A DNA stretch of 64,000 bases from assembly GCF_002210105.1 (NCBI RefSeq), contig NZ_AQQU01000005.1, positions 1 to 64,000 on the forward strand, in the 5' to 3' direction. This DNA is from Oceanicola sp. 22II-s10i (GTDB taxonomy: Bacteria > Pseudomonadota > Alphaproteobacteria > Rhodobacterales > Rhodobacteraceae). Position numbers and translations under genes: made by a program. This document shows positions 43,756 to 52,938 of the stretch, in pieces (the first letter of the stretch is position 1; every line of letters starts with the position of its first letter). The notes under the pieces are model-generated. The model searched no databases. It was not told where the DNA came from and saw only the letters and a program-made list of their open reading frames with translations.

Positions 43756-44564
43756 GCGCCGCACAGCCGGGCATGACGCCCTTTTCGCTCGACGGCCGGG
43801 TCGCGGTCGTCACCGGAGCCGGGTCGCGGTCCGACGGGATCGGCAACGGACGGGCCGCCTCGATCACCATGGCGCGCCTCGGCGCGAAGCTGGCGCTGAT
43901 CGACGAGAACGTCGAATGGGCCGAAGCCACACTGAAGATGATCGAGGACGAAGGCGGCACGGCAAAGGTCTACAAGTGCAACGTCGCCGACGAGGCGGAG
44001 TGCAAGGCCACGATCGCGGCCATCACCGCCGATCTCGGCGCGCCGGACATCCTCGTGAACAACGTCGGCCTCGGCGGCCCGGACGGCACCGCGCTGGACG
44101 TCGACATGGCGGCCTGGGACCACGCGATGAGCGTCAACGTCAGTTCCATGGTGCTGATGTCGCGCGCCTGCCTGCCCGCGATGATCGAACGCGGCTCGGG
44201 CTCGATCGTCAACATCGCCTCGGTCGCGGGGCTGATCGGCGGCCACCCCAAGCTGCTCTACCCGACCTCCAAGGGCGCGGTGGTGCAGATGAGCCGGGCG
44301 ATGGCCACGCATCACGGGCGCGACGGGGTTCGGGTCAACTGCATCTGCCCCGGCATGGTCTACACGCCGATGGTCTATACCCGCGGCATGGACGACAAGC
44401 TGCGCGAAAGCCGCAAGAACCGGTCGCTGCTGCAGGTCGAGGGCACGGGCTGGGACGTGGGCAACGCGGTCGCCTTCCTCGCCTCGGACGCCGCGCGCTG
44501 GATCACCGGCGTCGTGCTGCCGGTCGATGCGGGCGCCACCGCCGGGCGTCACCGCGAAGGCTGA
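43752..44564 (+). CDS. Short-chain dehydrogenase/reductase
   Basis: The 270-aa SDR has the Rossmann motif VVTGAGSRSDGIGNGRA, NNVGLGG, the catalytic Ser in NIASVAGLIGG, and the YxxxK motif in LYPTSKGAV. A canonical CPGMVYTPM loop follows. The enlarged glycine loop (TGAGSRSDGIGNGRA) is a subfamily feature. GGGGAGA precedes ATG 43752. The neighbour downstream is a medium-chain dehydrogenase 52 bp later, suggesting a pathway pair; the substrate is unknown. Confidence 0.9.
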   Translation: MSAAQPGMTPFSLDGRVAVVTGAGSRSDGIGNGRAASITMARLGAKLALIDENVEWAEATLKMIEDEGGTAKVYKCNVADEAECKATIAAITADLGAPDILVNNVGLGGPDGTALDVDMAAWDHAMSVNVSSMVLMSRACLPAMIERGSGSIVNIASVAGLIGGHPKLLYPTSKGAVVQMSRAMATHHGRDGVRVNCICPGMVYTPMVYTRGMDDKLRESRKNRSLLQVEGTGWDVGNAVAFLASDAARWITGVVLPVDAGATAGRHREG

Positions 44565-44616
44565 GGCGAGGCGGACCGCAAGGTCCGACGAGCCGCCCCC
44601 GGACAGGAGAGCAAAG

Positions 44617-45597
44617 ATGACGATGAAAGCCGCCGTACTTGGCGACAACGGGCCCGAGATCCGGGACATGCCGGTGCCCGAACCGGGCCCCACCGAGGTT
44701 CTGGTGCGGGTCTGCGCCGCCTCGCTCAACCGCGCCGACCTACTGATCGCGGCAGGCGGGCGACACGGGTTCCACAGCCATTCCGGCCAGCCGATCGGGC
44801 TGGAATGGGCGGGCGAAGTGGTCTCGGCCGGACCGGATGCCGGGGGATACAAACCCGGCGACCGGGTGATGTGCTCGGGCAATGGCGGTTTCGCGGAATA
44901 CGCGGTGGCCGATCACCGGCGCTGTTTCCCGGTGCCCGAGGGGATGGAGTGGACCACCGCCACCTGCTACCCGGTCGCGCTGCGCACCATGACCGATGCC
45001 GTCCTGATCAACGGGCGGATGAAGGCCGGGGACGCGGTGATGATCCTCGGGGCCTCGTCCGGGGTCGGCCTGCTGGGGATGCAGATCGCCAAGCGCCGCG
45101 GCGCATCGCTGGTGATCGGCACCTCGACGACCGAGGCGCGGCGGTCGCGGCTGGCGGAATTCGGCGCGGATCACGCCATCGACCCGACCGCCGAGGGCTG
45201 GGCCGACAAAGTGCTGGAGCTGACCGGCGGGCGCGGCGTGGACGTGATCGTCGACATGCTGTCCGGCCCCTACATCAACGACGCCCTGTCCTGCACCGCC
45301 TACGAGGGCCGGATCGTCAACGTCGGCCGTCTGGCGGGACAGATGGGCGAGTTCAACTTCGACCTGCATGCGCTGCGGCGGATCCACTACATCGGGGTCA
45401 CGTTCCGCACCCGGACGGTCGAGGACGTGGCGGCGATCAACGAGGTGGTGCAGCGCGATGTCTGGCCGGATTTCGAGGCGGGGCACTACAGCCTGCCGAT
45501 CGACCGGACGATGCCGCTGATGCAGATCCGCGAGGCGCTGGACGAGATGAAGGCGAACACCCATTTCGGCAAGATCGCGGTGACGCCGGGGAACTGA
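44617..45597 (+). CDS. Medium-chain NADPH:quinone/alcohol dehydrogenase-like protein
   Basis: The 326-aa protein is an MDR member: MKAAVLGDNGPEIRDMPVPEPGPTE, SLNRADLLI, GLEWAGEVVSAGPDAGGYKPGDRVM and the cofactor loop VMILGASSGVGLLGMQIAKRRG. It lacks the four structural-zinc cysteines, so it belongs with quinone oxidoreductases rather than true zinc alcohol dehydrogenases. GACAGGAGAG lies before ATG 44617. It probably works with the SDR gene upstream in the same operon. Confidence 0.88.
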   Translation: MTMKAAVLGDNGPEIRDMPVPEPGPTEVLVRVCAASLNRADLLIAAGGRHGFHSHSGQPIGLEWAGEVVSAGPDAGGYKPGDRVMCSGNGGFAEYAVADHRRCFPVPEGMEWTTATCYPVALRTMTDAVLINGRMKAGDAVMILGASSGVGLLGMQIAKRRGASLVIGTSTTEARRSRLAEFGADHAIDPTAEGWADKVLELTGGRGVDVIVDMLSGPYINDALSCTAYEGRIVNVGRLAGQMGEFNFDLHALRRIHYIGVTFRTRTVEDVAAINEVVQRDVWPDFEAGHYSLPIDRTMPLMQIREALDEMKANTHFGKIAVTPGN

Positions 45598-45690
45598 GGG
45601 CGAAGATATCCGACCGTCCAGTTTCCGGTTCGTGCCGGATCGCGATGCTGACGCAAAGGGATCCTTCGACGCAATCGGACCCCTGGGGTG

Positions 45691-45855
45691 CCTGCCCGTG
45701 GGTGGGCGCCTCCGCCGATTGACCGGTGCGCTTTATCCCCGCCAGAAACCTCCTCCGCCACAGGTCATCGCGCGGATGACACAGCGCCTACCCGCAGGGA
45801 CGGGCAGGCGCTCGGCGCGGCGGGCTTCGCCCTTGATTCCGCGCCCGGTCGGGAA
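45691..45855. repeat. Intergenic repeat element, copy 1
   Basis: Copy 1 starts CCTGCCCGTGGGTGGGCGCC and ends near CGGTCGGGAA. Its beginning can pair with the part at 45784-45808 (GCGCCTACCC...CGGGCAGG), giving an arm of about 18 bp with a bulge, and an inner hairpin GTCATC-GCGCG-GATGAC lies at 45764-45780. The two copies are about 215 bp apart, not a multiple of three, so the likeness is at DNA level. It may be a REP-like or RNA-folding unit. Confidence 0.75.
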
Positions 45856-45905
45856 ATGCATCCATCTTGGCAGGCTTCCCTTGCCCCAGCCAATCGGCCG
45901 GGTAA

Positions 45906-46068
45906 CCTGCCCGTGGGTGGGCGCCCACAACGACTGAACGGCGCGCTTTATCCTCGCCACAAACCGCGTCTGCCCAAGGTCATCGCGCGGATGACACGGC
46001 GCCTACCCGCCGGGACGGGCAGGCGCCAGGCGCGGCGGCTTCGCCTTGATTCCGCGCCTGATCGGGAA
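45906..46068. repeat. Intergenic repeat element, copy 2
   Basis: Copy 2 begins with the same 20 bases as copy 1 and shares most of its later sequence, including the inner hairpin with the ATCGCGCGGATGACAC core, the CGCCTACCCGC-GGGACGGGCAGGCGC part and the final TTGATTCCGCGCC. Differences are scattered substitutions and short indels, so the duplication is not recent. Confidence 0.75.
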
Positions 46069-46287
46069 CAGCAGCCGGCCGCATCCCGATCAGGCGGGAG
46101 CGGCTGGTCAATTGGTCCCGGTCAGCCCCTAACGCCGACAACTCACGTTGAACTGCCGCCCGCCGGACTCTCCGTCGCGCATCCATCCGGGCCGGACAGC
46201 GACAAGACAAGGCATGCAGAGTGTTCAGGCTTGTTAGCCGCAGGCACCGATGGCAATTACATCCGCCGGGACAGCCGGACGGATCGC

Positions 46288-46788
46288 TCAGGCGTTCCGG
46301 GCGAGCCGTGCCTCGAGCACGTCGAAGGGGACGCCGGGTTCGTCCTTGGCGCAGCGGATCACCAGCGAGGTCTTGACGCTGGCCACGTTGTCGGCCGCCG
46401 TCAGTTCCTCGGTCAGGAAGGTCTGGAAGGTCGACAGGTCGGGCGCCACGCATTTCAGGATGAAATCCACCTCGCCGTTCAGCATGTGGCATTCCCGGAC
46501 CAGTGACCACTCGCGGCAGCGCTTCTCGAAACGCGACAAGTCCGCCTCGGCCTGGCTCTGCAGACCGACCATGGCAAAGACCTGAACCTCGAACCCCAGT
46601 TCGCGCGTGTCGACATTGGCGTGGTAGCCGCGGATGTAGCCCTGATCCTCCAACGTGCGCACGCGGCGCAGACAGGGCGGGGCCGATATGCCGACGCGGC
46701 GCGCAAGCTCGACATTGGTCATGCGTCCGTCGGCCTGCAGTTCAGCCAGAATTTTTCGGTCGATCGGATCGAGCCGCCCCGCCGTCAT
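46288..46788 (-). CDS. Lrp/AsnC-family transcriptional regulator
   Basis: The protein of about 166 aa has the family pattern: an N-terminal helix-turn-helix ([30 protein letters not shown], then [19 protein letters not shown]) and a C-terminal RAM ligand-binding domain ([28 protein letters not shown]). Three ATG codons in a row occur (46794, 46791, 46788); GGGGAG sits best for the third, which is used here. It is divergent from trxB, with about 220 bp between them, so it may regulate trxB or itself. The ligand, likely an amino acid, is unknown. Confidence 0.9.
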   Translation of the reverse strand: MTAGRLDPIDRKILAELQADGRMTNVELARRVGISAPPCLRRVRTLEDQGYIRGYHANVDTRELGFEVQVFAMVGLQSQAEADLSRFEKRCREWSLVRECHMLNGEVDFILKCVAPDLSTFQTFLTEELTAADNVASVKTSLVIRCAKDEPGVPFDVLEARLARNA

Positions 46789-47006
46789 CATCATGCTCCC
46801 CAGAATTTGCGATTCTTATAACAGCGCGGGATCTGCGCGCAAGATTCTTTCAAGGCGGGGAAATTTTCTTGCAGCTGCCCGCATATCCCTGCCCGTTTCC
46901 CAAGCATACCGCCCCGCGCATGGCTGCCAGACCGGAGGCGTGGCGGGGTTCCACTCGGCCCGCCGAACGCCTATATCCCGCTGACACCTATCATGGGGGA
47001 CGCATT

Positions 47007-48002
47007 ATGGCCGAGACGCGCAAGACAAAGGTTCTCATCATCGGATCGGGCCCGGCGGGCTATACGGCGGGCGTCTATGCCAGCCGCGCCATGCTGTCGC
47101 CGATCCTCGTGCAGGGGATCGAACCCGGCGGTCAGCTGACCACCACCACCGAGGTCGAGAACTGGCCCGGCGACACCGAGGTGCAGGGCCCCGACCTGAT
47201 GGTCCGGATGGAAGCCCATGCCAAGGCCATGGGTTGCGAGATCGTCGGGGACATCATCACCGATCTGGATCTTTCCAAGCGCCCCTTCACCGCCAAGGGC
47301 GACAGCGGCACCGAATATGTGGCCGACGCCGTGATCCTCGCGACCGGCGCGCGGGCGAAATGGCTGGGCCTCGACAGCGAGGAGGCCTTCAAGGGCTTCG
47401 GCGTCTCCGCCTGCGCGACCTGTGACGGCTTCTTCTACCGCGGGCAGGAGATCGTGGTCATCGGCGGCGGCAACACCGCCGTGGAAGAGGCGCTGTTCCT
47501 GACCAACTTCGCGTCCAAGGTCACGCTGATCCACCGCCGCGACGAACTGCGGGCCGAGAAGATCCTGATCGACCGGCTTATGAAGAACCCCAAGATCGAA
47601 CCGCTGTGGCACCACGTGCTGGAAGAGGTCGTGGGCGAGGACAATCCCAAGGGCGTCAGCGCCGTGCGCGTGAAGCACGTGGATACGGGCGAAGTGACCG
47701 AAATCCCGGCCAAGGGCGTTTTCATCGCCATCGGCCACGCGCCCGCGTCCGAGCTGGTGAAGGACCAGCTGGAACTGCACAACGGCGGCTATGTGAAGGT
47801 GAAGCCCGGCTCGACCGAAACATCGATCCCCGGTGTCTTTGCCGCAGGGGACCTGACCGATCACAAGTACCGCCAGGCCGTCACCAGCGCCGGGATGGGC
47901 TGCATGGCCGCGCTCGACGCCGAGCATTTCCTGGCGGCCGTGGATGACGATGTCGCCGACGGCACCGCGCCCGAGGCACCCGTGGCCGTGGTCGGCGGCT
48001 GA
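47007..48002 (+). CDS. trxB: Thioredoxin-disulfide reductase
   Basis: The 331-aa flavoenzyme moves electrons from NADPH to thioredoxin. The FAD motif is [20 protein letters not shown], the redox pair is Cys136-Ala-Thr-Cys139 in [11 protein letters not shown], the NADPH motif is [17 protein letters not shown] and the end has [29 protein letters not shown] precedes the ATG at 47007. It is single and divergent to the Lrp-type gene. Confidence 0.98.
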   Translation: MAETRKTKVLIIGSGPAGYTAGVYASRAMLSPILVQGIEPGGQLTTTTEVENWPGDTEVQGPDLMVRMEAHAKAMGCEIVGDIITDLDLSKRPFTAKGDSGTEYVADAVILATGARAKWLGLDSEEAFKGFGVSACATCDGFFYRGQEIVVIGGGNTAVEEALFLTNFASKVTLIHRRDELRAEKILIDRLMKNPKIEPLWHHVLEEVVGEDNPKGVSAVRVKHVDTGEVTEIPAKGVFIAIGHAPASELVKDQLELHNGGYVKVKPGSTETSIPGVFAAGDLTDHKYRQAVTSAGMGCMAALDAEHFLAAVDDDVADGTAPEAPVAVVGG

Positions 48003-48134
48003 CGGCGTAGAGGGCTTTCCGGCCATGCCCGGCGGGCGGACCTGACGGCCGCCCCCCGGCGAAAACCCAGAAAACTGGTGAAAACTCTTCGGCTCCGCCT
48101 TAATCTGGCGGGGTTTTACGAGGAGTGATTTTCG

Positions 48135-49463
48135 ATGAAGGATCCCACGCCCGCTGAACTGGCGCATATTCCGGCGCCTCCGCAGACCCTCTTCTTCGGC
48201 AATACGCTCGATAGCCTGAAGGACCTCGCAGCCTTCACACGCAGCAACGCGGCGCAGTTCGGAGAGGTCTACCGTGTGCGCTTCATGGGCCGCTGGCGCG
48301 TCTCGCTCACCTCGGCGGAAGCGGCGCAATATGTGCTGACCGATCCGGACAAACTCTTCTCGAACACGCTGGGCTGGGACCTGCTGACGCGCACCTTCAG
48401 CGGCGGGCTGATGCTGCGCGATTTCGACGACCACAGGGCGCATCGCCGGATCATGCAGGTCGCGTTCCGCAAACCGGCGCTCGACAGCTACCTGGACCTG
48501 ATGGCGCCGGTGATCGGGCCGCTGATCGACGAATGGCCCGTGGACACGCCGATGACCTTCTATCCCGCCATCAAGGATGCGACGCTGAGGCTGGGCGCCA
48601 ACGTATTTGCCGGACTGCCGCTGGACGATCCGCGCGCGGAAGAGCTGAACAGGGCCTTCATGGCGCTGGTGGCCTCGTCGATGGCCATCCTGCGCGTGCC
48701 CCTGCCCGGCTCCACCTATGCGCGCGGCCTGAAGGCGAGGGCCGACATGACCCGGCTGCTGACCCAATTGATGACCGAACGACGCGGCGGCGACGGCACC
48801 GACTTCTTTTCCGAGATGTGCCGCGCCGAGGATGAGGAAGGGCGCGCCTGGACCACCGACGAGATCGTCGCGCATTTCACCTTCCTGCTGGTGGCCGCGC
48901 ATGACACGACCGCCACCGCACTGACCAGCATGATCTGGACCCTGGCGGAACATCCCGACTGGCAGGATCGGGTGGCGGAGGAGGCCGCAGCCCTCGGCGA
49001 TGGCCCCTTCACACCTGATATGCTGGAGCGCATGCCGCTCACCGAACGTGTGATGAAGGAGGGCCTGCGCCTGATCCCCCCGGCGCCGGTCATCTCGCGC
49101 CGCAGCCTGCGCGCCTTCGAATGGGCCGGCATTCCGATCCCGGCGGGAACGATGATCAACGTCCAGGTGGGGGTCATCCACACGTCCGAGCGCCACTACA
49201 CCGACCCCGACCGTTTCGACCCTGACCGCTACGCACCCGACCGGGCCGAAGATCGCAGCCACCGGTTCGCATGGACCCCCTTCGGCGGCGGCGCGCACAA
49301 GTGTATCGGAATGCACTTTGCGACGATGCAGATGAAAATGCTGGTCCGCGCCATTCTGTCCCGTTACCGCATAGCGCCCGCGGGCGATGCGCCGGTCCAT
49401 TGGCAACGCCTGCCCATTCCCCGCCCCAAGGGCGGACTGCCGATCATACTGTCCCGGCGCTGA
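48135..49463 (+). CDS. Cytochrome P450
   Basis: The 442-aa protein has the I-helix oxygen-binding motif AAHDTTATAL, the K-helix ExxR in KEGLRLIPP, and the haem loop FGGGAHKCIGMHF with ligand Cys390. No membrane anchor is seen, so it is a soluble bacterial P450. GAGGAG precedes ATG 48135. No ferredoxin or reductase gene is adjacent. By eye it resembles CYP families of Rhodobacterales that act on lipids or terpenoids, but the substrate is unknown. Confidence 0.94.
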   Translation: MKDPTPAELAHIPAPPQTLFFGNTLDSLKDLAAFTRSNAAQFGEVYRVRFMGRWRVSLTSAEAAQYVLTDPDKLFSNTLGWDLLTRTFSGGLMLRDFDDHRAHRRIMQVAFRKPALDSYLDLMAPVIGPLIDEWPVDTPMTFYPAIKDATLRLGANVFAGLPLDDPRAEELNRAFMALVASSMAILRVPLPGSTYARGLKARADMTRLLTQLMTERRGGDGTDFFSEMCRAEDEEGRAWTTDEIVAHFTFLLVAAHDTTATALTSMIWTLAEHPDWQDRVAEEAAALGDGPFTPDMLERMPLTERVMKEGLRLIPPAPVISRRSLRAFEWAGIPIPAGTMINVQVGVIHTSERHYTDPDRFDPDRYAPDRAEDRSHRFAWTPFGGGAHKCIGMHFATMQMKMLVRAILSRYRIAPAGDAPVHWQRLPIPRPKGGLPIILSRR

Positions 49464-49559
49464 AGCCGGCGGTGGCAACTGGGCCACTGACCAGTGGTCC
49501 GGCCGAATAAAATCCTAAGCCCCGAAAGAAAATGCTTTGCTGCGCCGCAGAACTGTGTG

Positions 49560-49961
49560 ATGCGTTCAGCCGTGAACACACTTGAGTCGCCCGCCTTGAC
49601 CGCCCTGAAACGCCATATCATCACTGACGAGGAAGGTCAGCTGTTCCGCCTCCTGCGCCATCTGGACATGGCGCCCCAGGCATCGCAGCGGTCCATCGCC
49701 TCGGCCATTGGCGTGTCGCTGGGCCGGTTGAACGCACAGCTCAGGTCCGCCGCAGAGGCCGGGTTCATCACGATCAGCGAACGCGAGGGGCCCGACCGGC
49801 GCCAGCGCTTCGCCTATACCCTGACCATGCGCGGCGCGACCGAGAAAGCCAGGCTGGCCGACCGCTTCCTCGCACGGAAATTCGCCGAATATCAGAGCTT
49901 ACATGCCGAACTGACTGGATCGGGCGCGCGCCTGATCCCCTTAAACGACAGGACTACTTTC
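49560..49961 (+). CDS. Winged-helix domain reading in frame into ATP sulfurylase
   Basis: This stretch encodes a winged-helix domain like that of EPS-associated MarR-type regulators: GQLFRLLRHLDMAPQASQRS, SIASAIGVSLGRLNAQLRSA, GFITISERE and RRQRFAYTLTMRGATEKARL. No stop codon separates it from the ATP sulfurylase start at 49962, which lies in the same frame. It may be an N-terminal domain of a fused protein, or a separate small gene whose stop was lost. The start (ATG 49560 or GTG 49573) has no clear ribosome binding site. Confidence 0.6.
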
Positions 49962-51674
49962 ATGCAGAACAACCTTGCACCGATCCCCGAGCTGTTCGTG
50001 TCATACGACAGCGCGCAGAAACTGAAGGTCGAAGCCGCCGACCTGACCAGCTGGGACCTGTCCCCGCGCCAGATCTGCGATCTGGAACTGCTGATGAACG
50101 GCGGCTTCAACCCGCTCAAGGGCTTCCTGTCGGAAGAGGATTACAACGGCGTCGTCGACAACATGCGGCTGGCCAACGGCACCCTGTGGCCGATGCCCAT
50201 CACGCTCGACGTCAGCGAAAAGTTCGCCGACAGCATCGAGATCGGCCAGGACATCGCCCTGCGCGACCAGGAAGGCGTGATCCTCGGGACCATGACCGTC
50301 ACCGACCGCTGGACGCCGGACAAGGCGAAAGAGGCCGAGAAGGTCTTCGGCGCAGATGACAGCGCGCATCCCGCCGTCAACTACCTGCACAACACCGCCG
50401 GCAAGATCTACCTCGGCGGCCCGGTCACCGGCATCCAGCAGCCCGTGCACTATGATTTCCGCGCCCGCCGCGACACGCCGAACGAACTGCGCGCCTACTT
50501 CCGCAAGCTCGGCTGGCGCCGCGTCGTCGCGTTCCAGACCCGCAACCCGCTGCACCGCGCACACCAGGAACTGACCTTCCGCGCCGCCAAGGAAGCGCAG
50601 GCCAACCTGCTGATCCACCCGGTCGTCGGCATGACCAAGCCGGGCGACGTGGACCACTTCACCCGCGTCCGCTGCTACGAGGCGGTTCTGGACAAGTATC
50701 CGGGTTCGACCACCACGATGAGCCTGCTGCCGCTCGCCATGCGCATGGCCGGCCCGCGCGAGGCCGTCTGGCACGGGCTGATCCGCAAGAACTACGGCTG
50801 CACCCATTTCATCGTCGGCCGCGACCACGCCGGCCCCGGCTCCAACTCCAAGGGCGAAGACTTCTACGGCCCCTATGATGCGCAGGACCTGTTCCGCCAG
50901 CATCAGGAGGAAATGGGCATCGAGATGGTCGACTTCAAACACATGGTCTATGTGCAGGAGCGCGCCCAGTACGAAGCCATCGACGAGATCGAGGACAAGG
51001 ATCAGATCACGATCCTGAACATCTCGGGCACCGAACTGCGCCGCCGTCTGGCCGAAGGGCTGGAGATCCCGGAATGGTTCTCGTTCCCCGAGGTGGTCAA
51101 GGAACTGCGCCGCACCAAGCCGCCGCGCTCCAAGCAGGGCTTCACCGTGTTCTTCACCGGCTTCTCGGGCTCGGGCAAGTCGACGATCGCCAACGCGCTG
51201 ATGGTCAAGCTGATGGAGATGGGCGGCCGTCCCGTCACCCTGCTGGACGGTGACATCGTGCGGAAGAACCTCAGCTCGGAGCTGGGCTTCTCGAAAGAGC
51301 ACCGTGACCTGAACATCCGCCGCATCGGCTATGTCGCGTCCGAGATCACCAAGAACGGCGGCATCGCCATCTGCGCCCCGATCGCGCCCTATGCCACCAC
51401 CCGCCGGGCCGTGCGCGAGGATGTCGAGCAGTTCGGCGCCTTTGTCGAAGTGCACGTCGCGACCACGATCGAGGAATGCGAACGCCGCGACCGCAAGGGG
51501 CTCTACAAGCTGGCGCGCGAAGGCAAGATCAAGGAATTCACCGGGATTTCGGATCCCTATGACGTTCCCGAAAAGCCCGAGCTGCGGGTCGAGACCGAAG
51601 GCACCGACGTGGACAACTGCGCCCACCAGGTGATCCTCAAGCTCGAAAGCATGGGCCTGATCGCCGCGCACTGA
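49962..51674 (+). CDS. sat: Bifunctional ATP sulfurylase / APS kinase
   Basis: The 570-aa enzyme activates sulfate: the first part (to about residue 390) makes APS, with QTRNPLHRAHQELTFRAA (HxxH motif) and IVGRDHAGPGSNSKGEDFY; the second (from about 400) phosphorylates APS to PAPS, with P-loop GFSGSGKSTIANAL, LLDGDIVRKNLSSELGFSKEHRD and GYVASEITKNGG. PUA-like N-terminus starts NNLAPIPELF. The start ATG 49962 is the family start, with only a weak AGGA before it, and the frame continues upstream into a winged-helix part. The order SAT-APSK in one chain is common in Rhodobacterales. A strong terminator follows. Confidence 0.95.
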   Translation: MQNNLAPIPELFVSYDSAQKLKVEAADLTSWDLSPRQICDLELLMNGGFNPLKGFLSEEDYNGVVDNMRLANGTLWPMPITLDVSEKFADSIEIGQDIALRDQEGVILGTMTVTDRWTPDKAKEAEKVFGADDSAHPAVNYLHNTAGKIYLGGPVTGIQQPVHYDFRARRDTPNELRAYFRKLGWRRVVAFQTRNPLHRAHQELTFRAAKEAQANLLIHPVVGMTKPGDVDHFTRVRCYEAVLDKYPGSTTTMSLLPLAMRMAGPREAVWHGLIRKNYGCTHFIVGRDHAGPGSNSKGEDFYGPYDAQDLFRQHQEEMGIEMVDFKHMVYVQERAQYEAIDEIEDKDQITILNISGTELRRRLAEGLEIPEWFSFPEVVKELRRTKPPRSKQGFTVFFTGFSGSGKSTIANALMVKLMEMGGRPVTLLDGDIVRKNLSSELGFSKEHRDLNIRRIGYVASEITKNGGIAICAPIAPYATTRRAVREDVEQFGAFVEVHVATTIEECERRDRKGLYKLAREGKIKEFTGISDPYDVPEKPELRVETEGTDVDNCAHQVILKLESMGLIAAH

Positions 51675-51696
51675 GCCGCGATGCGCTGAAACTGCG

Positions 51697-51732
51697 AAAC
51701 CCCTGCCGGTCCGGCGACCGGCAGGGGTTTTT
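51697..51732. terminator. Strong bidirectional terminator after sat
   Basis: AAACCCCTGCCGGT and ACCGGCAGGGGTTT pair over 14 bp with a six-base loop and a following TTTTT. It ends the sat transcript on the plus strand and, with the A-run on the other side, the small minus-strand gene at 51745. Confidence 0.9.
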
Positions 51733-51744
51733 CGTTTCCGGGCC

Positions 51745-51819
51745 TCAGCGCAGGCCGAGGAAGCCGAGGATGAAGAGCACGATGACGATAAGACCGACGA
51801 GCCAGATGATGCGGTTCAT
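51745..51819 (-). CDS. Single-helix small membrane protein, 24 aa
   Basis: A short frame on the minus strand starts at ATG 51819 after AGGAGACATCCC, a proper ribosome binding site, and encodes a 24-aa peptide that is almost all hydrophobic (MNRIIWLVGLIVIV...), ending with LGLR. It is a single transmembrane helix with a positive residue at each end. Small one-helix proteins of this kind are often missed by annotation. It ends just before the shared terminator. Confidence 0.7.
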   Translation of the reverse strand: MNRIIWLVGLIVIVLFILGFLGLR

Positions 51820-51989
51820 GGGATGTCTCCTGTTTGGGGCGTCCGGGCAAAACAGCTGACCGCCTTTATGGTTCCGCGATAGTGCGGCGGTGCGGGCGGC
51901 AATAGGGCGCCGGTCCTGCATTTCGGCACGCCAAATGTCGGCGGATCGGCATATATTGCCGCGGAGTCCCCTTGGTCGATTCCCGCCAC

Positions 51990-52823
51990 ATGCTGATAGT
52001 TTCGCTTTCCACGATCCCGCCGCGGTTCCAGAAGCTTGCGCCCATGTTCCGCACGCTTGCCATGCAAAGCAGACGCCCTGACCGCGTGATCCTGTACATC
52101 CCGCGGCAGTATCGACGCTGGCCGGATTTTGATGGACCGCCTCCCGCCCTGCCCGACGGCGTCGAATTGCGCATCGTGGACGAGGATTTCGGCCCCGCGA
52201 CCAAGATCCTGCCTGCCGTGCGCGAGTTCGCCGGCCAGCCCGTAGACCTCCTGCTGTGCGATGACGACGGGCTCTACCCACGCAACTGGGCCGCCCGTTT
52301 CGAGTCTCAGGGGCGGAAGCGTCCGGGCATGGCCATCGCGGGCGACGGGTTCGAGGTCGGCGGCCTGCTGCCGGATGCGCGAAAAGGGCTCCTGACCCCG
52401 CGCGCCATGCGAACATGGCGCAAGGCGGACCTGGCCTATCAGGCTCGGCTGATGCACTGGGCCATGCTGCAACGTCTGACGGGAAAACCGGGGCTCAAGC
52501 CCCGGCGGCACGCCCACATCCGGTCCGGATATGTGGACATTTTCGAAGGCTACGCCGGCGTGCTGGTCCGGCCCGAGTTCTTCGACGAAGAGGCCTTTGT
52601 TATTCCGGACGTCTGCCGTCACGTCGATGACGTCTGGCTGTCGGGAATGCTGGCGCGGCGGGGGATCCCGATCTGGCTCGATGCCGGCCAGCAGACAGTG
52701 CAGACGACCGAGGCCGAACTTGCGGAACCGCTCGTGAACATGGTCGTCGGGGGTTTCGGGCGGCTGGACATCAACCGACAGGCGGCCGAGCACCTGCGGA
52801 AGACCTTCGCCATCTGGACGTGA
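51990..52823 (+). CDS. Putative glycosyltransferase (GT-A fold), copy 1
   Basis: The 277-aa protein begins MLIVSLSTIPPRFQKLAP with the strand-loop pattern of GT2-like enzymes and has a metal-binding triad Asp91-Asp92-Asp93 in LLCDDDGLYPRNW. Later parts are HIRSGYVDIFEGYAGVLVRPEFFDEEAF and HVDDVWLSGMLARRGIPIWL, which resemble the acceptor and ED-type catalytic site of family-2 relatives. No membrane segment. A paralogue of the same length lies 115 bp downstream. The ATG is chosen to match the paralogue start. Substrate unknown. Confidence 0.8.
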   Translation: MLIVSLSTIPPRFQKLAPMFRTLAMQSRRPDRVILYIPRQYRRWPDFDGPPPALPDGVELRIVDEDFGPATKILPAVREFAGQPVDLLLCDDDGLYPRNWAARFESQGRKRPGMAIAGDGFEVGGLLPDARKGLLTPRAMRTWRKADLAYQARLMHWAMLQRLTGKPGLKPRRHAHIRSGYVDIFEGYAGVLVRPEFFDEEAFVIPDVCRHVDDVWLSGMLARRGIPIWLDAGQQTVQTTEAELAEPLVNMVVGGFGRLDINRQAAEHLRKTFAIWT

Positions 52824-52938
52824 CGCCGCGCGCCCGGCGCGACGCCAATATGGCGAAGTGACCGGGGTGCAGATTGCCGCTTTGGTTTGACGCCGTTTGG
52901 CTGTATGGCCTGCGCGGGCCATCACGGAGGTTCTGGAT

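Larger units (their letters stand above)
45598..46287. other. Gene-free interval with duplicated intergenic element
   Basis: About 690 bp between the MDR gene and the Lrp gene hold no supported gene. Most of it is two copies of a ~165-bp element (given separately). The remainder after 46070 is GC-rich spacer with no clear signal. Confidence 0.6.

Noticed and set aside
46971-49487. 838-codon minus-strand frame opposite trxB and P450
   Set aside because: Spans two real genes and their gap; composition is typical of an antisense frame.
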